Positions 62,661 through 64,000 of a stretch of 64,000 bases of DNA are shown here, one piece after another. A model generated the notes under the pieces. It saw only the letters and a list, made by a program, of their open reading frames with translations. It was not told the DNA's origin and ran no database searches. Numbering within the stretch: position 1 is the stretch's first letter; each line of letters begins with the position of its first letter. The DNA is taken from positions 1-64,000 of the forward strand of contig JAGPCT010000010.1 of NCBI GenBank assembly GCA_018057925.1, written 5' to 3'. Origin of the DNA: Saprospiraceae bacterium (GTDB lineage Bacteria; Bacteroidota; Bacteroidia; Chitinophagales; Saprospiraceae). A program made the translations under genes and the position numbers.

Positions 62661-63380
62661 TTATATACCCTTTTGTTTAATATTCGGATCAAAAGGTTTC
62701 TTTTTTGAGACCGTGATATTGGGAGGCTTTAGATAATAGGGTTCTGCAGCAGCTATTTCTTCAAAACTTGAGTGTTCTATTCCTATTCCGAGTTGATTAA
62801 ACAGAAGGCTGGAGGTTATCTCTATATCGGTAGTGGAATATTTGTAGGGGCCTAACTGTTGATTGATTTTTTCTGCTGCATCACCGAGGCAATACACGGC
62901 ATCCGGTTTTATATCCCCAACGAGGTCAGACAGGAGGATGGGTAATAGACATGGACTCACAGGGTATAGCAACTTGCCAAAGTGGTCGAAAATGGACATA
63001 TAGACCTCATTGCGACGTGCATCAAGAGCAGCGCAGTATATTGAAATTGGGGTACCGAACTGTCTGGCAGCCTCTTGTGCCAATGCTTGGAAGGAATCCA
63101 CCTCTATCAGCTTTATGTCAAGAGACATGCACAAGCCTTTTGCTACCGAGTAGCCTATTCTAAGTCCGGTATAGCTTCCGGGACCTCTCGCTATCAGGAT
63201 ACCTGATAAGTCATTAAGAGATATTCCACTAAAGTTACAGCACTTTTGAATCATTATGGTGATATGTCCCGCCAATTCAGCATAATTGTATCTTATTTCT
63301 TCCGCATAGATTATATTTTCATCGACTATAGACACAGAAAAGGGAGTAGTAGTGGTATCGATTGCCAGGAAATACGCCAT
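62661..63380 (-). CDS. tsaB: tRNA threonylcarbamoyladenosine biosynthesis protein TsaB
   Basis: A 239-residue partner of TsaD/TsaE in making t6A37 on tRNAs reading ANN codons. The actin-like ATPase fold opens with FLAIDTTTTPFSVSIV. The family signature ARGPGSYTGLRIGYSVAKGL is at about residues 68-87, followed by DSFQALA. DARRNEVYMSIF lies near 118-129. It starts 1 nt after the M28 peptidase stop, so the two are co-transcribed. Confidence 0.92.
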   Translation of the reverse strand: MAYFLAIDTTTTPFSVSIVDENIIYAEEIRYNYAELAGHITIMIQKCCNFSGISLNDLSGILIARGPGSYTGLRIGYSVAKGLCMSLDIKLIEVDSFQALAQEAARQFGTPISIYCAALDARRNEVYMSIFDHFGKLLYPVSPCLLPILLSDLVGDIKPDAVYCLGDAAEKINQQLGPYKYSTTDIEITSSLLFNQLGIGIEHSSFEEIAAAEPYYLKPPNITVSKKKPFDPNIKQKGI

Positions 63381-63381
63381 T

Positions 63382-64000
63382 TTATTCGTTATATTCAGTT
63401 TTTATTTTTCCATCATGATTGGCCATTCCTATTGTAGTGAAATAAATCAATCTACTTAAATCTTCTACCTTTTTAAAATTGATAAAGTCCACATCATCAG
63501 AAGCCATGTGATAATCTTCATGAAAACCTCCAAAAAGGAATACGCTAGGAATGCCCTTTTCTGCAAAACTATAATGATCACTACGATAATATAATTTGAG
63601 GGGATGATTGATGTCATTGTACGTATAATCCAAGTTATAAGCCACGCTTAATGCATTGTTTTCTTTTAGAGTTTTATCTAAGAGGGGATTGATTTTATCA
63701 GAGCCGATGACATATACATAATTTTCATTTTCACTGTGCAGGTCATCACTTCGGCCAATCATATCTATATTAATGTCGGTCTTTATGTCCTTGAGTGGAA
63801 CGAGTGGATGCTTTACGAAATACTTTGACCCCAATAATCCTGATTCTTCTCCGGTACAGAATAAAAACAGCACACTTCTTTTCAACGGATATCCATTGCT
63901 GGAAAGGGCATTCAATGCTTTCGCTACAGCAATCAATGCAGAGGTTCCGGTAGCATTATCGTCAGCTCCATTATATATTTCTCCATTCTGAGTTCCAAGG
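63382..64000 (-). CDS. M28-family aminopeptidase (partial, N-terminus outside window)
   Basis: At least 206 residues, cut by the window end (frame stays open to 63999). The in-frame start GADDNATGTSALIAVAKAL upstream of 63936 contains a zinc-ligand Asp. FCTGEESGLLGSKYF has the catalytic Glu pair, DMIGRSDD the bridging Asp, and YRSDHYSFAEKGIPSVFLFGG the last His region. These are co-catalytic dizinc exopeptidases, often exported. The signal region is not visible here. Confidence 0.9.
   Translation of the reverse strand, partial: LGTQNGEIYNGADDNATGTSALIAVAKALNALSSNGYPLKRSVLFLFCTGEESGLLGSKYFVKHPLVPLKDIKTDINIDMIGRSDDLHSENENYVYVIGSDKINPLLDKTLKENNALSVAYNLDYTYNDINHPLKLYYRSDHYSFAEKGIPSVFLFGGFHEDYHMASDDVDFINFKKVEDLSRLIYFTTIGMANHDGKIKTEYNE

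Overview
The window is chromosomal DNA of a Bacteroidota bacterium, probably a Saprospiria/Chitinophagia-type lineage (class not certain). The evidence is a type IX secretion (T9SS) lipoprotein of the PorW/SprE family, three secreted proteins with T9SS type-A C-terminal sorting domains, DUF4175 and DUF5777 family proteins, several TTG/GTG starts, few Shine-Dalgarno sequences, and repeated Bacteroidota-type -7 promoter boxes (TAnnTTTG). The DNA is AT-rich, with long gene-poor AT spacers full of short dispersed repeats.

Layout. 0-14 kb: EF-hand protein, SDR oxidoreductase, a membrane protein, PorW/SprE, a CBS/TM2 pair, two OmpH/Skp-type periplasmic chaperones with murI, then frr with a two-gene DUF5691/MoxR-type ATPase unit and a YceI-like protein. 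14-25 kb: mutY, class II ribonucleotide reductase, a decayed patch (glycosyltransferase 39 stump, RhuM-like stump, and an AAA_14/DUF4143 ATPase broken inside its P-loop), copper ATPase plus copper chaperone, tRNA-Arg(TCT), and an M43 metalloprotease exported by T9SS. 26-29 kb: a methyltransferase and a stand-alone TrpB2 gene. 29-35 kb: accessory patch with a Fic protein, a haem-binding-domain stump, an intact AAA_14/DUF4143 ATPase behind two perfect dyads, and a P-type cation ATPase whose first codons lack a normal start. 35-48 kb: RlpA-like protein and LtaS-like sulfatase-fold protein, class I fructose-1,6-bisphosphatase, FAD amine oxidase, an RCC1-like T9SS cargo and a DUF5117-type metalloprotease. 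47-56 kb: an operon DUF4175 - anti-sigma-like kinase - ybeY - LMW phosphatase, fabH, and a voltage-gated-type K+ channel. 56-64 kb: a three-gene cytochrome-like/DUF5777 operon, CoA-transferase, HAD phosphatase, two ArsR-type regulators, tsaB and a partial M28 peptidase running off the end.

The strongest find is upstream of the TrpB2 gene. A near-consensus promoter is followed by a 26-codon leader with three tandem Trp codons and a fourth Trp, then a strong intrinsic terminator. A segment of the leader can pair with the first terminator arm. This is the architecture of ribosome-mediated Trp attenuation controlling a TrpB2.

Other structure not explained by genes: a 44-bp inverted-repeat element in three copies of identical length; a ~80-150 bp palindromic intergenic repeat in about ten full or partial copies; an 81-bp repeat in two copies; paired 16/17-bp perfect dyads before the ATPase gene; and a nested 65-bp stem-loop. 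No CRISPR array, rRNA or intact transposase was seen.
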